From NCBI GenBank assembly GCA_035362835.1, contig DAOSDY010000001.1, forward strand, positions 1,364,001-1,428,000: a stretch of DNA of 64,000 nt, written 5' to 3'. The stretch is from Melioribacteraceae bacterium. Lineage in GTDB: Bacteria > Bacteroidota > Ignavibacteria > Ignavibacteriales > Melioribacteraceae. The notes under the pieces are model-generated. The model was not told where the DNA came from. It saw only the letters and a list, made by a program, of their open reading frames with translations, and searched no databases. Each line of letters opens with the position of its first letter. Position 1 is the first letter of the stretch. A program made the position numbers and the translations under genes. Positions 27,787 through 37,589 of this stretch are shown in pieces.

Positions 27787-28188
27787 TTATAAGAATTTTT
27801 TACCGGTTTTCTGTTCAAGTGTGTTGAAAAGAGCATCCATCAAATTATCGTTCTGGACCGGTTTGGTAATAAAGAGATCAACACCGGCATCATAAGCGTT
27901 ATCTTTATCCTTCTGAAACGCATGTGCGGAAAGTCCGATTACAGGAAGGTCTTTATATTCGCTGGAGTTTCTTAATTCACGTGTTAATTGAAGCCCGTCC
28001 TTTTTACCTTTAAGGGAAATGTCCATCAGTATAATGTCGAACTTCTTCTCGTTCAGTTTCCGGTAGAAGGTATCTGCCGAGTCGCATAATTCGACATCAA
28101 ATTTTCTGCGCAGGAAGAACTGGAGAAACTTCTGATTTTCGAAATCATCTTCAACGATCAATAATGAGGGCTTGTTTTCTAATTTCAT
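27787..28188 (-). CDS. Stand-alone response regulator receiver domain
   Basis: A 133-residue single receiver domain. The acidic pocket is Asp14-Asp15, phosphoacceptor Asp56 lies in IILMDISLKGKKDG, Ser/Thr position GLSAHA, and Lys in FITKPV. There is no output domain, so it probably acts by protein-protein contact or as a phosphorelay shuttle (CheY/Spo0F-like). No kinase is adjacent; it lies between carB and an outer-membrane protein gene. Confidence 0.92.
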   Translation of the reverse strand: MKLENKPSLLIVEDDFENQKFLQFFLRRKFDVELCDSADTFYRKLNEKKFDIILMDISLKGKKDGLQLTRELRNSSEYKDLPVIGLSAHAFQKDKDNAYDAGVDLFITKPVQNDNLMDALFNTLEQKTGKKFL

Positions 28189-28255
28189 ATCAAGCTTTCA
28201 CTTTAATGCTGTACAAAGATAGTTATAAATTTAAACAGTGTAAACCATCCGGCGC

Positions 28256-31200
28256 TTAATACTGATCCCAGCTTTTAATTTCAAGATTCCGGGGATCTTT
28301 GTTAGTCAGAGCTTCTGCAAGCCGCATTGCCAGCTGCCTGTTTGTAATAAGAGGAATTTTATAATCAACAGCGGTGCGGCGGATCATATAATCATTTGTT
28401 AATTCGTCGGCCTGGAAATTTTTAGGAATATTTATAACGAGATCGATTTTACCGGATTTGAGTATATCGACGGAGTTCTGGGATTTACCGCTCAAAGGCC
28501 ACTCAAGAGTTTCCACCGGAATTCCGTTTGCCTTCATGAATTTAGCCGTACCGGGTGTTGCATAAAAACTGACTCCGAGCTTCAGAAGCTGGCGGGCCGG
28601 TTCAAGGAGTTCGGATTTCGATTCGATCGTTCCGGATGAAATCAATATCGATTTAATAGGAAATCTGTAGCCGACCGCGGCGAGAGCTTTCAGGAAAGCC
28701 TCGTCGAAATCATCACCCAGACAGGCAACCTCCCCTGTTGAAGCCATTTCAACTCCTGTTGTCGGGTCGGCTCCTTCAAGACGCGTGAAAGAAAACTCCG
28801 GGGCTTTTACGCCGACATAATCGAATTTGAAAATGTTGTCCGAAAGAGGTTCAACTTTTCGGCCGATTATCACTCTGGCAGCCACATCAATAAAATTTTT
28901 CTTCAGTGTTTTAGAAACGAAAGGAAAACTCCGCGATGCTCTTAAATTACATTCAATCACTTTTACTTTATTATCCTTTGCTAAAAACTGAATGTTAAAA
29001 GGACCGTTGATGTTGAGCGACTTTGAAATGTCCGAAGAGAATTTTTTTATCTGTCTCATAGTTTCCAGGTATGTCCGCTGAGCCGGAAGCACGAGCGTTG
29101 CATCACCGGAATGGACACCTGCATTCTCAACGTGTTCCGAAATAGCCGAACAGACAATCTCTCCGTTCTGTGCGACCGCATCGAATTCAAGTTCTTTTGC
29201 GTTTACAAGAAATTTAGATATTACAACGGGCTGTTCGGGTGATACATCCACTGCTTTCTGTAAAAACTTTGTGAGCTCCATATCATCTGTTGCAATTGCC
29301 ATTGCGGCACCGCTTAGAACATAAGAGGGCCTTACAAGTACCGGGTAGCCGACCTTATTGGCAAAGAGGAGAGCATCCTGGAGAGTCGATAATTTACTCC
29401 ATTCCGGCTGTTCAATTCCGAGTTCGTCGAGCATTTCAGAAAATTTGCTCCTGTCCTCTGCTTTGTCGATCGATTCAGGTGATGTTCCGAGTATTTTAAT
29501 ACCGACTTTATGAAGCTTGAGAGCAAGATTATTTGGAGTCTGTCCGCCCATGGATACGATAACGCCTCTCGCTTTAATCGCATCGTATATTTCCCAGATT
29601 GTTTCGGTGGTAAGCTCCTCAAAAAAGAGGGCATCGGACTCATCGTAATCGGTGCTTACCGTTTCAGGATTACAGTTAATCATTACTGTTTTATAACCGA
29701 GCGAACGAAGTGTCTTTACCGTATTTACACAGCACCAGTCGAATTCGACAGAGCTTCCGATTCTATAAGGACCGGAACCGATTATTGCCACACTGTTTTT
29801 TAATTTGAAATCGAAATCATGTATTGAGCTGTTGTACGATAGATACAGATAATTTGTTTTTGCGGGATATTCTGCGGCAAGTGTATCGATATGCTGAATA
29901 AACGGACTGATACCGAATTTTTTACGCTGCAGATAAATATCGTGAGCGTCTTTTCCTATTACGTTGGCAATCTGCCTGTCGGAAAATCCATGCTGTTTAG
30001 CTTCCAGGAGGAGTTCTTTGCTTAGTTTTCCAATTTCTGAAATTTTCTTTTCGATTTCAGCAATATTCCGGATTTTATGCAGGAACCATTTGTTAATGTG
30101 GGTTAAAGAATGAATCCATTCAACCGAGTAGCCCTGTTTAAGCGCCTGTATAACGGCAAAAATTCTTTCCTCTGTCGGATTCCGCAGAGCCTCTTCAAGC
30201 TCTTCGAATTCAACCTTGGTTCTGCTTGCGGTTAATCCTTCCACACCGATATCGAGCATTCTCATCGCTTTCTGGATGGCCTCTTCAAACTTTCTTCCAA
30301 TCGCCATAACTTCGCCGACGGATTTCATTGATGAACCGAGACGGCGTTTTACAAGTCTGAATTTTTTTAAGTCCCACCGCGGAACTTTAACGACAATATA
30401 ATCGAGAGCCGGTTCGAAAAATGCTTTGGTGGTTTTGGTAACTGAATTAGGGAGCTCGTGTAATCCGAAACCGAGAGCCAGCTTTGCAGCAATGAATGCC
30501 AGCGGATAACCCGTAGCCTTTGAAGCAAGGGCAGAACTTCTGGAGAGACGTGCATTAACTTCAATTACTCTATAATCCTCCGATTCAGGATCAAGTGCAT
30601 ATTGTATGTTGCACTCGCCGACTATTCCAAGGTGCCGGATAGTTTTTATAGCAACCTCTCTCAACATATGATATTCATTATTCGATAGAGTTTGACTCGG
30701 AGCTACAACAATACTTTCACCCGTATGAATTCCCATCGGATCCAGGTTTTCCATATTGCAGACGGTAATGCAATTATCGTATCTGTCGCGTACAACCTCG
30801 TATTCGATCTCTTTCCATCCTTCAAGATATTCTTCCACAAGAATCTGCGAGGAATATGAAAGGGCCTTCGAAGCAAGTTTTTTAACCTCGGCTTTGTTTC
30901 TGCAGATACCCGAGCCGAGTCCGCCAAGTGCATAAGCAATCCGGATAATTACCGGATAACCGATTTTTGCGGCGTATTCGATTGCATCTTCAACAGAGTT
31001 AACAGCTTTGCTCTGCGGGAATTTAACATCGATCTCCGAAAGTTTGTTACAGAAAAGCTGGCGGTCCTCGGTATTTTCAATCGCGTCGATCTGTGTACCA
31101 AGTACCTGAACTTTATACTTTTTTAGAATCCCTTCTCTATGCAGTGCAAGTCCGCAGTTAAGCGCGGTCTGTCCGCCGAACCCGAGTATTATTCCGTCGG

Positions 31201-31435
31201 GTTTCTCTTTTATTATCACTCTTTCTACGTAATGCGTATTGATCGGCAGAAGATATACTTTATCGGCCAGATAATCGGATGTTTGAATTGTCGCAATGTT
31301 CGGATTGATCAGAACTGTATATATTCCTTCTTCCTTTAGCGCTTTAATTGCCTGGGAACCGGAGTAATCGAATTCACCCGCCTCGCCTATTTTTAAAGCT
31401 GAACTTCCGATTATTAAAATTTTTTTGTGTTTCAT
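28256..31435 (-). CDS. carB: Carbamoyl-phosphate synthase large subunit
   Basis: CarB makes carbamoyl phosphate from ammonia, bicarbonate and two ATP for pyrimidine and arginine synthesis. At 1059 residues it is complete. Two tandem ATP-grasp halves are visible: the first with EVNARLSRSSALASKATGYPLA, the second opening NSVAIIGSGPYRIGSSVEFDWC and containing ECNLRASRSFPFVSK. A C-terminal MGS-like allosteric domain (SILISSGTIESKSELLEPARQL) follows. It lies 50 bases downstream of carA, forming a carAB operon. GGGAAATA before the ATG serves as ribosome site. Confidence 0.98.
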   Translation of the reverse strand: MKHKKILIIGSSALKIGEAGEFDYSGSQAIKALKEEGIYTVLINPNIATIQTSDYLADKVYLLPINTHYVERVIIKEKPDGIILGFGGQTALNCGLALHREGILKKYKVQVLGTQIDAIENTEDRQLFCNKLSEIDVKFPQSKAVNSVEDAIEYAAKIGYPVIIRIAYALGGLGSGICRNKAEVKKLASKALSYSSQILVEEYLEGWKEIEYEVVRDRYDNCITVCNMENLDPMGIHTGESIVVAPSQTLSNNEYHMLREVAIKTIRHLGIVGECNIQYALDPESEDYRVIEVNARLSRSSALASKATGYPLAFIAAKLALGFGLHELPNSVTKTTKAFFEPALDYIVVKVPRWDLKKFRLVKRRLGSSMKSVGEVMAIGRKFEEAIQKAMRMLDIGVEGLTASRTKVEFEELEEALRNPTEERIFAVIQALKQGYSVEWIHSLTHINKWFLHKIRNIAEIEKKISEIGKLSKELLLEAKQHGFSDRQIANVIGKDAHDIYLQRKKFGISPFIQHIDTLAAEYPAKTNYLYLSYNSSIHDFDFKLKNSVAIIGSGPYRIGSSVEFDWCCVNTVKTLRSLGYKTVMINCNPETVSTDYDESDALFFEELTTETIWEIYDAIKARGVIVSMGGQTPNNLALKLHKVGIKILGTSPESIDKAEDRSKFSEMLDELGIEQPEWSKLSTLQDALLFANKVGYPVLVRPSYVLSGAAMAIATDDMELTKFLQKAVDVSPEQPVVISKFLVNAKELEFDAVAQNGEIVCSAISEHVENAGVHSGDATLVLPAQRTYLETMRQIKKFSSDISKSLNINGPFNIQFLAKDNKVKVIECNLRASRSFPFVSKTLKKNFIDVAARVIIGRKVEPLSDNIFKFDYVGVKAPEFSFTRLEGADPTTGVEMASTGEVACLGDDFDEAFLKALAAVGYRFPIKSILISSGTIESKSELLEPARQLLKLGVSFYATPGTAKFMKANGIPVETLEWPLSGKSQNSVDILKSGKIDLVINIPKNFQADELTNDYMIRRTAVDYKIPLITNRQLAMRLAEALTNKDPRNLEIKSWDQY

Positions 31436-31485
31436 TATTTCCCTTTAAAGTTTCATGCTGGCATTTCGATTTATTTATTGCCGAC

Positions 31486-32568
31486 CTACTTTATATCATT
31501 CAAAAATTCATCAAAGATAAATGAAGTATCTACAGGCCCCGGCGCCGCTTCGGGATGGAACTGAACGCTTCTGAACGGAAGTTTCTCATGACGGACTCCT
31601 TCATTAGAATAATCGTTCAGGTTTTCGAACCAAGGTTCCCAGCCGCGCGGAAGAGATTTTGTATCAACTGCAAAACTATGGTTCTGAGAAGTTACATAGC
31701 ATTTGTTTGAATTGACTTCTTTAACGGGTTGATTCTGACTTCTGTGACCGTATTTTAGTTTGTATGTTTTTGCCCCGGCAGCCAGTGAAAGGATTTGATG
31801 ACCCATACAGATTCCGAGAACGGGGATCTGCCGCTTCAATAATTTTTTTGCTGATTCAACCAGCTCTTTATAAACTGCCGGATTACCCGGTCCGTTTGAA
31901 ATTACCACACCATCAAAAGTTTCACCTTCGAAATTGTAATCATATGGAACTCTGGTAACGATTACATCTCTATTAAGCAGGTTTGTAAGTATACTTTTTT
32001 TGCATCCGCAATCGATAAGCATAATCTTAATGCTGCCGTTGCCGTAAGTTTCTTTTTTTCTAACTGTAACTTTAGAAATAAGATTATCGAAATCTGGATC
32101 GTAATAATCAATTTTATCGTTGCCGGTAACAATTTTACCTAACATCGTTCCGTGTTCCCTCAGGATTTTTGTAAGCTGCCGGGTGTCAATTCCGGAAATT
32201 CCAGGGATCTGATATTTCTTTAACCATTCGGACAGACTCTGAATGGCATTCCAGTGACTGAAGGAATCCGAGTGCTCCGATACGATGAGTCCCTGTATCT
32301 GAATTCTGTTCGATTCAAAATTAGAAGGTATATCATCAGACGACTTTAATTCGGGTATACCGTAATTGCCCACAAGCGGGTATGTCATTACTAGTATTTG
32401 ACCGCGATAAGAAGGGTCTGTTAATGTCTCGGGGTAACCTACCATTCCGGTATTAAATACTACCTCTCCGGCAACAGATTTATGATTGCCGAAAAGATTG
32501 CCTTCGAAGAAGGTGCCGTCCTTCAGTATAAGCTTTGCCCGGTTTTTTTGTGCGGTTTGTTTATTCAA
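31486..32568 (-). CDS. carA: Carbamoyl-phosphate synthase small (glutaminase) subunit
   Basis: CarA hydrolyses glutamine and channels ammonia to CarB. The 360-residue length is standard. The N-terminal domain begins KLILKDGTFFEGNLFG and has NTGMVGYPETLTDPSYRGQI. The class I amidotransferase domain has the nucleophile elbow GICMGHQILSLA and the catalytic His-Glu in VQFHPEAAPGP. The likely start is TTG at 32568. First gene of carAB; the 218-bp gap upstream separates it from the divergent TonB receptor and should hold both promoters. Confidence 0.97.
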   Translation of the reverse strand: MNKQTAQKNRAKLILKDGTFFEGNLFGNHKSVAGEVVFNTGMVGYPETLTDPSYRGQILVMTYPLVGNYGIPELKSSDDIPSNFESNRIQIQGLIVSEHSDSFSHWNAIQSLSEWLKKYQIPGISGIDTRQLTKILREHGTMLGKIVTGNDKIDYYDPDFDNLISKVTVRKKETYGNGSIKIMLIDCGCKKSILTNLLNRDVIVTRVPYDYNFEGETFDGVVISNGPGNPAVYKELVESAKKLLKRQIPVLGICMGHQILSLAAGAKTYKLKYGHRSQNQPVKEVNSNKCYVTSQNHSFAVDTKSLPRGWEPWFENLNDYSNEGVRHEKLPFRSVQFHPEAAPGPVDTSFIFDEFLNDIK

Positions 32569-32786
32569 TTTAACGCCTTAACTTAAATTGTGATTTAGAA
32601 GGGGCCGGGGAGAGAATTCGCTACAGCGAAACATTTGAAAAATTGCCCGCAAAAGGTAACAAATTTTTCCCATTGGAAAAAACAGTGCAATTGTAGAATT
32701 TACAATGAGAATATTTACTTAATAGAAAAGGTTTTCTTTCAAATCAATACTTGTTTAATTTTGTCCGTTACATAAAAGAAATTTCT

Positions 32787-35009
32787 ATGAAAAAAACAGT
32801 TATAATCTTACTACTTATTTTCGTTCCGGTTCTACACGCACAGTATAGAGGAATTCTGCGTGGATTTGTTGCCGACTCCACTAGCGGTGAAGTGTTGCCG
32901 TATGCAAATATCTATATTCCGGAAATAAACAGGGGCGCCTCTACCGACCACAGAGGATTCTTTATAATGGCATCTATTCCGCATGATCAGATTCTTACGG
33001 TTAAAATTTCCTATATAGGATATCAGCCTAAGGAAATTCTGATAAGAGCCGAACCCTACGGAGTAACTGATGTAAAGGTATTGCTTCAACCCGCAAGCAT
33101 TCAGCTTCAGACAATAGAAAAGATTGGTGAGCGCGTCGCTAAGGAAAATGCGACCGATCTAAGTCTTCAGAAACTTGCAATCAGGGATATTGAGACTCTT
33201 CCCAAAGGAGTTGAGCTCGATATTTTCAGGGCGCTTCAGAATCTGCCCGGAGTTCAGACTGCAGGCGACGTATCTGCAAGATTTTATGTGCGCGGAAGTT
33301 CAAGTAACCAGAACCTTGTTCTGCTGGATAACGTACCGATTTACAATCCTTTTCACGCTCTCGGAATTTTCAGTGCTATCGATCCCGATATGGTCAGTAC
33401 TGTTGAATTTTACAAGGGAGGATTTCCGGCAGAATATAGTTCGAGGCTTTCGTCGGTACTTAAAGTTGTAACCCGCGACGGAAACAGAAATAATATAAGC
33501 GCCAAGGGAAGTCTGAGCCTTTTAACAGCAAAAGGATTGATAGAAGGCCCCATACCAAACGGATCGTTTATTGCGAGCTTCAGGAAAAATTATTCCGACC
33601 AGATTCTTAAAAAATTCAGGAATAATAATACTATCCCGGCCGATTTCTATGATTTTTTTGCAAAGGTGAATTATTCTGACAATGAATTTCTTGAAGACTC
33701 GAAATTTACACTGAGCTTCTTTCACAGCAGCGATAAAGTTCTTAATGATAATGTAAAACGCGAGGACTTTAAGTGGTCGAATACAACACTTAATTTGAAT
33801 TACTTCCAGATATCGGACTCACCCCTTCTTTATCAGGTTGAAGTTGGGATGAGTGAATTTAACGGTGAGAGAATTCCGAACGAGAGCGGAGCCAAGGGAG
33901 TTACCAATCGTATCTACGATGTTATAATGCGAATGGATTTCAGTTATGTATACGACAGCAAGGATGAATTAAGCGGCGGTTTCAAAATATCCGAAGTAAA
34001 AACCAAACTTCTGCTTGAGAATTTCCGCGGACAGATTAATAATGCCGGCTCAAACGGAACCAGCATCAGCGCATATCTGCGTTATAAGTTCCTTAGATAT
34101 TCAAATTTCGGTACCGATTTCGGAACAAGGGTAAATGTTACGCGCCTAGCAGGTGGCGGACAGTCCTACTTTATGGAACCGCGTATGAGTTTAACGTACA
34201 GGTTTATTCCGGAACTTGCATTTAAATCATCCTGGGGAATTTTTATGCAGGACCTGGTAACCGTCTCGGATGAAAACGAGGTTGTAACTATTTTCGAGCC
34301 CTGGATTATTACACCGCTATATTTAAAACCCTCCAGCGCTATTCATTATATAAGCGGATTCGAATTTACACCCAATCCGTTTTTCTCAATTAATATCGAA
34401 GGTTACTATAAGATTCTTAAGAATATTTCGATTCTAAATGAGAATAAATATTTCCCGTTCGACAACGACCTGGTTGCCGGAAAAGGAGAAGCATACGGGC
34501 TTGAATTCCAGACCCGTTACATGAATACTCCGGTCAATCTCTCGGCCTCCTACTCACTGGCTTATGCATTCAAGGAAGTTGACGGGGTAAGATATTATCC
34601 ACGTTACGATTCCCGTCATACTGTCAATTTATCTATGGAATACGATTTCGGAAAAGGATGGCTTGCAAGCGCAATGTGGACATATTCAAGCGGGATGCCG
34701 TTTACTCAAATCGCCGGATATTACGAAAGACTTACAATTGACGATCTTCAGTCGAGCGGTTCTTTTATCGACTCTTTTAATCCATTCATTCTTCTTTCGG
34801 AAAAAAATGTAGGAAGATTGCCGGATTATCACCGCCTGGATCTCAGTTTGTCCAAAAAGTTTCAGATAGGCGACATAAAACTATATCTTGATGTAAGTGC
34901 TTTAAATGTTTATAACAGAAAAAATCTATTTTATTTCAGAAGAGATACAGGTGAGCGGGTGGACATGCTTCCTTTCCTTCCAACCGCCACAGTTAAGGTT
35001 GAATTATGA
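32787..35009 (+). CDS. TonB-dependent receptor with carboxypeptidase-regulatory-like N-terminal domain
   Basis: A 740-residue outer-membrane receptor. The start at 32787 gives a normal signal peptide (MKKTVIILLLIFVPVLHAQ) and is preferred over the TTG 12 codons upstream. A beta-sandwich CarboxypepD_reg-like domain (about residues 20-105: GFVADSTSGEVLPYANIYI) is followed by a plug domain (FYVRGSSSNQNLVLLDNVPIYNPFH, residues about 165-195) and a 22-strand-type barrel. It overlaps the following DUF4249 lipoprotein gene by 4 bases, a common Bacteroidota pairing. The cargo is unknown. Confidence 0.92.
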   Translation: MKKTVIILLLIFVPVLHAQYRGILRGFVADSTSGEVLPYANIYIPEINRGASTDHRGFFIMASIPHDQILTVKISYIGYQPKEILIRAEPYGVTDVKVLLQPASIQLQTIEKIGERVAKENATDLSLQKLAIRDIETLPKGVELDIFRALQNLPGVQTAGDVSARFYVRGSSSNQNLVLLDNVPIYNPFHALGIFSAIDPDMVSTVEFYKGGFPAEYSSRLSSVLKVVTRDGNRNNISAKGSLSLLTAKGLIEGPIPNGSFIASFRKNYSDQILKKFRNNNTIPADFYDFFAKVNYSDNEFLEDSKFTLSFFHSSDKVLNDNVKREDFKWSNTTLNLNYFQISDSPLLYQVEVGMSEFNGERIPNESGAKGVTNRIYDVIMRMDFSYVYDSKDELSGGFKISEVKTKLLLENFRGQINNAGSNGTSISAYLRYKFLRYSNFGTDFGTRVNVTRLAGGGQSYFMEPRMSLTYRFIPELAFKSSWGIFMQDLVTVSDENEVVTIFEPWIITPLYLKPSSAIHYISGFEFTPNPFFSINIEGYYKILKNISILNENKYFPFDNDLVAGKGEAYGLEFQTRYMNTPVNLSASYSLAYAFKEVDGVRYYPRYDSRHTVNLSMEYDFGKGWLASAMWTYSSGMPFTQIAGYYERLTIDDLQSSGSFIDSFNPFILLSEKNVGRLPDYHRLDLSLSKKFQIGDIKLYLDVSALNVYNRKNLFYFRRDTGERVDMLPFLPTATVKVEL

Positions 35010-35980
35010 AAAAACTATTAATTTTTCTAACCGGTATAGCGTCTATAATCTCCTTTATTTCGTGTGACGATGAAGTCAGTCCAAAAGCAGACTTTCAGGA
35101 TCTATACGTGCTTAGCTGCGTAATCAGAACCGATACAAACTACCAGGCTGCTACTGTATCGCATTCTTATGATATTGAGGGATTCAATCCTCTCGAAAGT
35201 ACTAATGACCCTTTCATAAGGGGAGCAAAGATAAAAGTATTTTACAATAATACAGTTTATAATTTCCGCGATACCGCAATTACCAGAAGCGGAGATTCGA
35301 GATTCAAAACTCCTATGAACATTTACTACCTTAAAGGGCTTCAGCCTCAATACAGCCTGCCGATCCGGATTGAAGCTGAAATGCCGGACGGGAGAATATT
35401 GAGTGCGGAAAGCGAGATTATTTCCGTATTATCGGTTTTTCTTACAACCACCACTACTACTATATCCTCTCAAACTTCAACGAGTAAAATTAATTTCAGC
35501 TGGGGTGAACTTCTTCTCGCACCCGGAAGCCGGGGTGTTTATTACGCTCCCGAACTGGTAATTCTATATACTCATGACAAAAACGGAGTGATTGAAAAAA
35601 AACAGAAGAAGGTTCCTCTTTATTATGCTAATCTTGAAACAGGAGAATTGCCGATCTATCCGCAAATTCAGTCGGGTATTAAAAACGCCGGATTTGAAAT
35701 GGAGGCAATTAAAAAAGCGATTGTTGAAATAGCCGAAGGGGATCAGGATAAGAGCGGTTACAAAATTGAAAAAGCGCTTTTCCGGCTTCTGATAATGGAT
35801 GCAGGCTTGGCAACTTATTATGCGATTCAGAAAACTTTTCTGGACGAGTTTTCTGTCCGGGTGAATCAGCCGGACGCTACTAATATAAGAGGCGGACTTG
35901 GGGTATTTGGAACATATACAATAAAACAGCTCGAGGTTCAACTCACTCCGGATTTTATAAAATCACTCGGCTACAATTAA
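35006..35980 (+). CDS. DUF4249-like lipoprotein
   Basis: A 324-residue lipoprotein: lipobox SIISFISC with the acylated Cys at residue 20, followed by DDE. The segment YVLSCVIRTDTNYQAATVSHSYDIEGFNP and RGAKIKVFYNNTVYNFRDT match the DUF4249 family, usually encoded with a TonB-dependent receptor and probably acting as its surface-exposed partner, by analogy with SusD. Starts inside the receptor stop (ATGA overlap), so the pair is translationally coupled. Confidence 0.85.
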   Translation: MKKLLIFLTGIASIISFISCDDEVSPKADFQDLYVLSCVIRTDTNYQAATVSHSYDIEGFNPLESTNDPFIRGAKIKVFYNNTVYNFRDTAITRSGDSRFKTPMNIYYLKGLQPQYSLPIRIEAEMPDGRILSAESEIISVLSVFLTTTTTTISSQTSTSKINFSWGELLLAPGSRGVYYAPELVILYTHDKNGVIEKKQKKVPLYYANLETGELPIYPQIQSGIKNAGFEMEAIKKAIVEIAEGDQDKSGYKIEKALFRLLIMDAGLATYYAIQKTFLDEFSVRVNQPDATNIRGGLGVFGTYTIKQLEVQLTPDFIKSLGYN

Positions 35981-36044
35981 CGTGTTGAAAAAATCCTACT
36001 TTGGATTAATTCACGTGATACAGGTCATTCATTACGACAGCATA

Positions 36045-36644
36045 ATGAAATATATTAAAGCGGCAGTAATTGCTGCCTTGTTCAGTAAGTCGGCTGGTAC
36101 TTCGCTGTTCAAGTTGCGGCAAGTAGGGGAGCGGGAAACCGCTCCCTTTGCCATTTTAAAACAGTCCGGTATCAGGTTTATCAATTTTAAATTGTTCTGC
36201 GTCGTTCTTTTTTTTATTTCCTTCCTTTTCGGTTGTGCACCGGCTCCGCGGTTTACTACCCATAAAATTGAACCCCCCGATAGTACTAACAGACCGCTCG
36301 AAGATTTAAACAGATACGATGATTATCCCGTACTTGAATCAGTTGAGGGAATCGCATCCTTTTATGCCGATAAATATCACGGCAGAATAACTTATAACGG
36401 AGAAGTATATGATATGAACGGGATATCAGCAGCACACCAGACTTACCCTATGGAAACAATTATCCGGGTTACAAACCTTTCAAACGACAGAAGCGTTATA
36501 CTTAGAATTAACGACAGAATGCCGTACTGGGAGGACAGGATAATCGACTTATCTCTCGGTACAGCCAAAGAACTCGATTTTATTGAAAAGGGATTAACCA
36601 GGGTAAGAATAGACGTTTTGAAATGGGGTGAGGGGAAAAAATAA
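36045..36644 (+). CDS. RlpA-like double-psi beta-barrel lipoprotein; start uncertain
   Basis: The C-terminal 100 residues are an RlpA double-psi beta-barrel: GIASFYADKYHGRITYNGEVYD, MNGISAAHQTYPM, VTNLSNDRSVILRINDRMP and IIDLSLGTAKEL. The catalytic-site His and Asp of lytic RlpA proteins are in place. Family members bind or cleave denuded peptidoglycan strands. A lipobox (FISFLFGC) puts the lipidated Cys at base 36234. Because of that, the real start may be as late as the TTG at 36192; the frame is open from 35982, and a terminator-like hairpin lies within the long version (36127-36146). Confidence 0.82.
   Translation: MKYIKAAVIAALFSKSAGTSLFKLRQVGERETAPFAILKQSGIRFINFKLFCVVLFFISFLFGCAPAPRFTTHKIEPPDSTNRPLEDLNRYDDYPVLESVEGIASFYADKYHGRITYNGEVYDMNGISAAHQTYPMETIIRVTNLSNDRSVILRINDRMPYWEDRIIDLSLGTAKELDFIEKGLTRVRIDVLKWGEGKK
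36127..36149 (+). terminator. Hairpin with GAAA tetraloop upstream of the rlpA-like domain
   Basis: A perfect 8-bp GC-rich stem (36127-36134 with 36139-36146) closed by GAAA and followed by TTT. It lies 147 bases after the DUF4249 gene and may end that operon, which argues that the rlpA-like gene starts downstream of it. A second small hairpin (GGCAG/CTGCC) lies just upstream, near 36062. Confidence 0.5.
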
Positions 36645-36653
36645 CCTCACCCC
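36625..36653. terminator. Hairpin spanning the rlpA-like stop codon
   Basis: A 9-bp stem (36625-36633 with 36645-36653) whose loop contains the stop codon. It lies between convergent genes and may end transcription from either side; T-runs are short. Confidence 0.6.
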
Positions 36654-36669
36654 TTGAATCAAAAAAGAT

Positions 36670-37458
36670 TTATCTGACGAATTTCCACCAGTAGAAATAT
36701 TTGTTTTCCAATTCGTCGATAGAGGGCATCGGGAAAAACTTTAACTCATCGCAGCAGGCAAACCAGAAACCGTGACGTAGAAACTTATAAGAAATATCGC
36801 GCAAGATTCCTCCCAGGCTGATAGTCTTCGTAACCTTTTCGGGATGATCCTTCAGTTCTGAAATACAGTCGAAAAATCTTGAGGGATTTACAGCGGGAAG
36901 ATCGATATGCGGAATATCATGATTCTTGTTGCTTTCCAGAAAATGATCTACATCGAAATCGATTTGTGTAAAAAGAATTTTCGGAGCTCCCTTTGCTTTC
37001 TGGGTTGTAATAATTTTTCCGAATTCCTTATGGTCAATGTTGGAAACAACCAGTGTGTCGAGCGGGCAGATTTCCTGGTAGATCCGGATCTTTCTCGGGT
37101 CGTGATAATGTGTGTCGGTTGAAGGCTCTAAAGGAAGAACTTTTCCATTGGTTGTTACAAGATAAAGTTTTTTTATAGCCGAAAGAGGAACGTGTTCAAG
37201 AACATTATATGAACTTATAAATTTTGTTTTCTTCGGCTCCCCGTTCGCATGCTCAACGGTTTCGGCCAGGTATTTGTCAATTTCAAAATAAGGGTCGCGG
37301 AAATTTATATCTATCTCGGCGAACATTACTTTCTGACTAAAATGTTTGGCACTTCCCGTCGTATAATGTTCCCCGAACTGTTCAGGCTCGAGCTGCGATG
37401 CAATCAATGCATTATTGGGAAAAACGGTCATATATAAGTGTTTTGTATTTCCAGCCAT
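36670..37458 (-). CDS. Protein of unknown function with internal duplication
   Basis: A 262-residue, apparently cytoplasmic protein with no signal peptide or membrane helix and no family I recognise. Two segments resemble each other: residues about 17-53 (ALIASQLEPEQFGEHYTTGS, then FSQKVMFAEIDINF) and residues about 136-170 (TLVVSNIDHKEFGKIITTQK, then APKILFTQIDFDVD), suggesting a tandem repeat of one fold. The C-terminus is aromatic-rich (KYFYWWKFVR). The start is supported by GGAG nine bases upstream. Confidence 0.78.
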   Translation of the reverse strand: MAGNTKHLYMTVFPNNALIASQLEPEQFGEHYTTGSAKHFSQKVMFAEIDINFRDPYFEIDKYLAETVEHANGEPKKTKFISSYNVLEHVPLSAIKKLYLVTTNGKVLPLEPSTDTHYHDPRKIRIYQEICPLDTLVVSNIDHKEFGKIITTQKAKGAPKILFTQIDFDVDHFLESNKNHDIPHIDLPAVNPSRFFDCISELKDHPEKVTKTISLGGILRDISYKFLRHGFWFACCDELKFFPMPSIDELENKYFYWWKFVR

Positions 37459-37589
37459 CAGGTGCTCCAGTATTTTCTTAATTATGGTTCAAAACTATCA
37501 AAAGGGTAATATAAGAGCAAGCAAACCGCCTGAATCTTTTAGCTCTTTAATTCATCAAACCATTGTAAAAATTAAAGATGGAGAAATAA

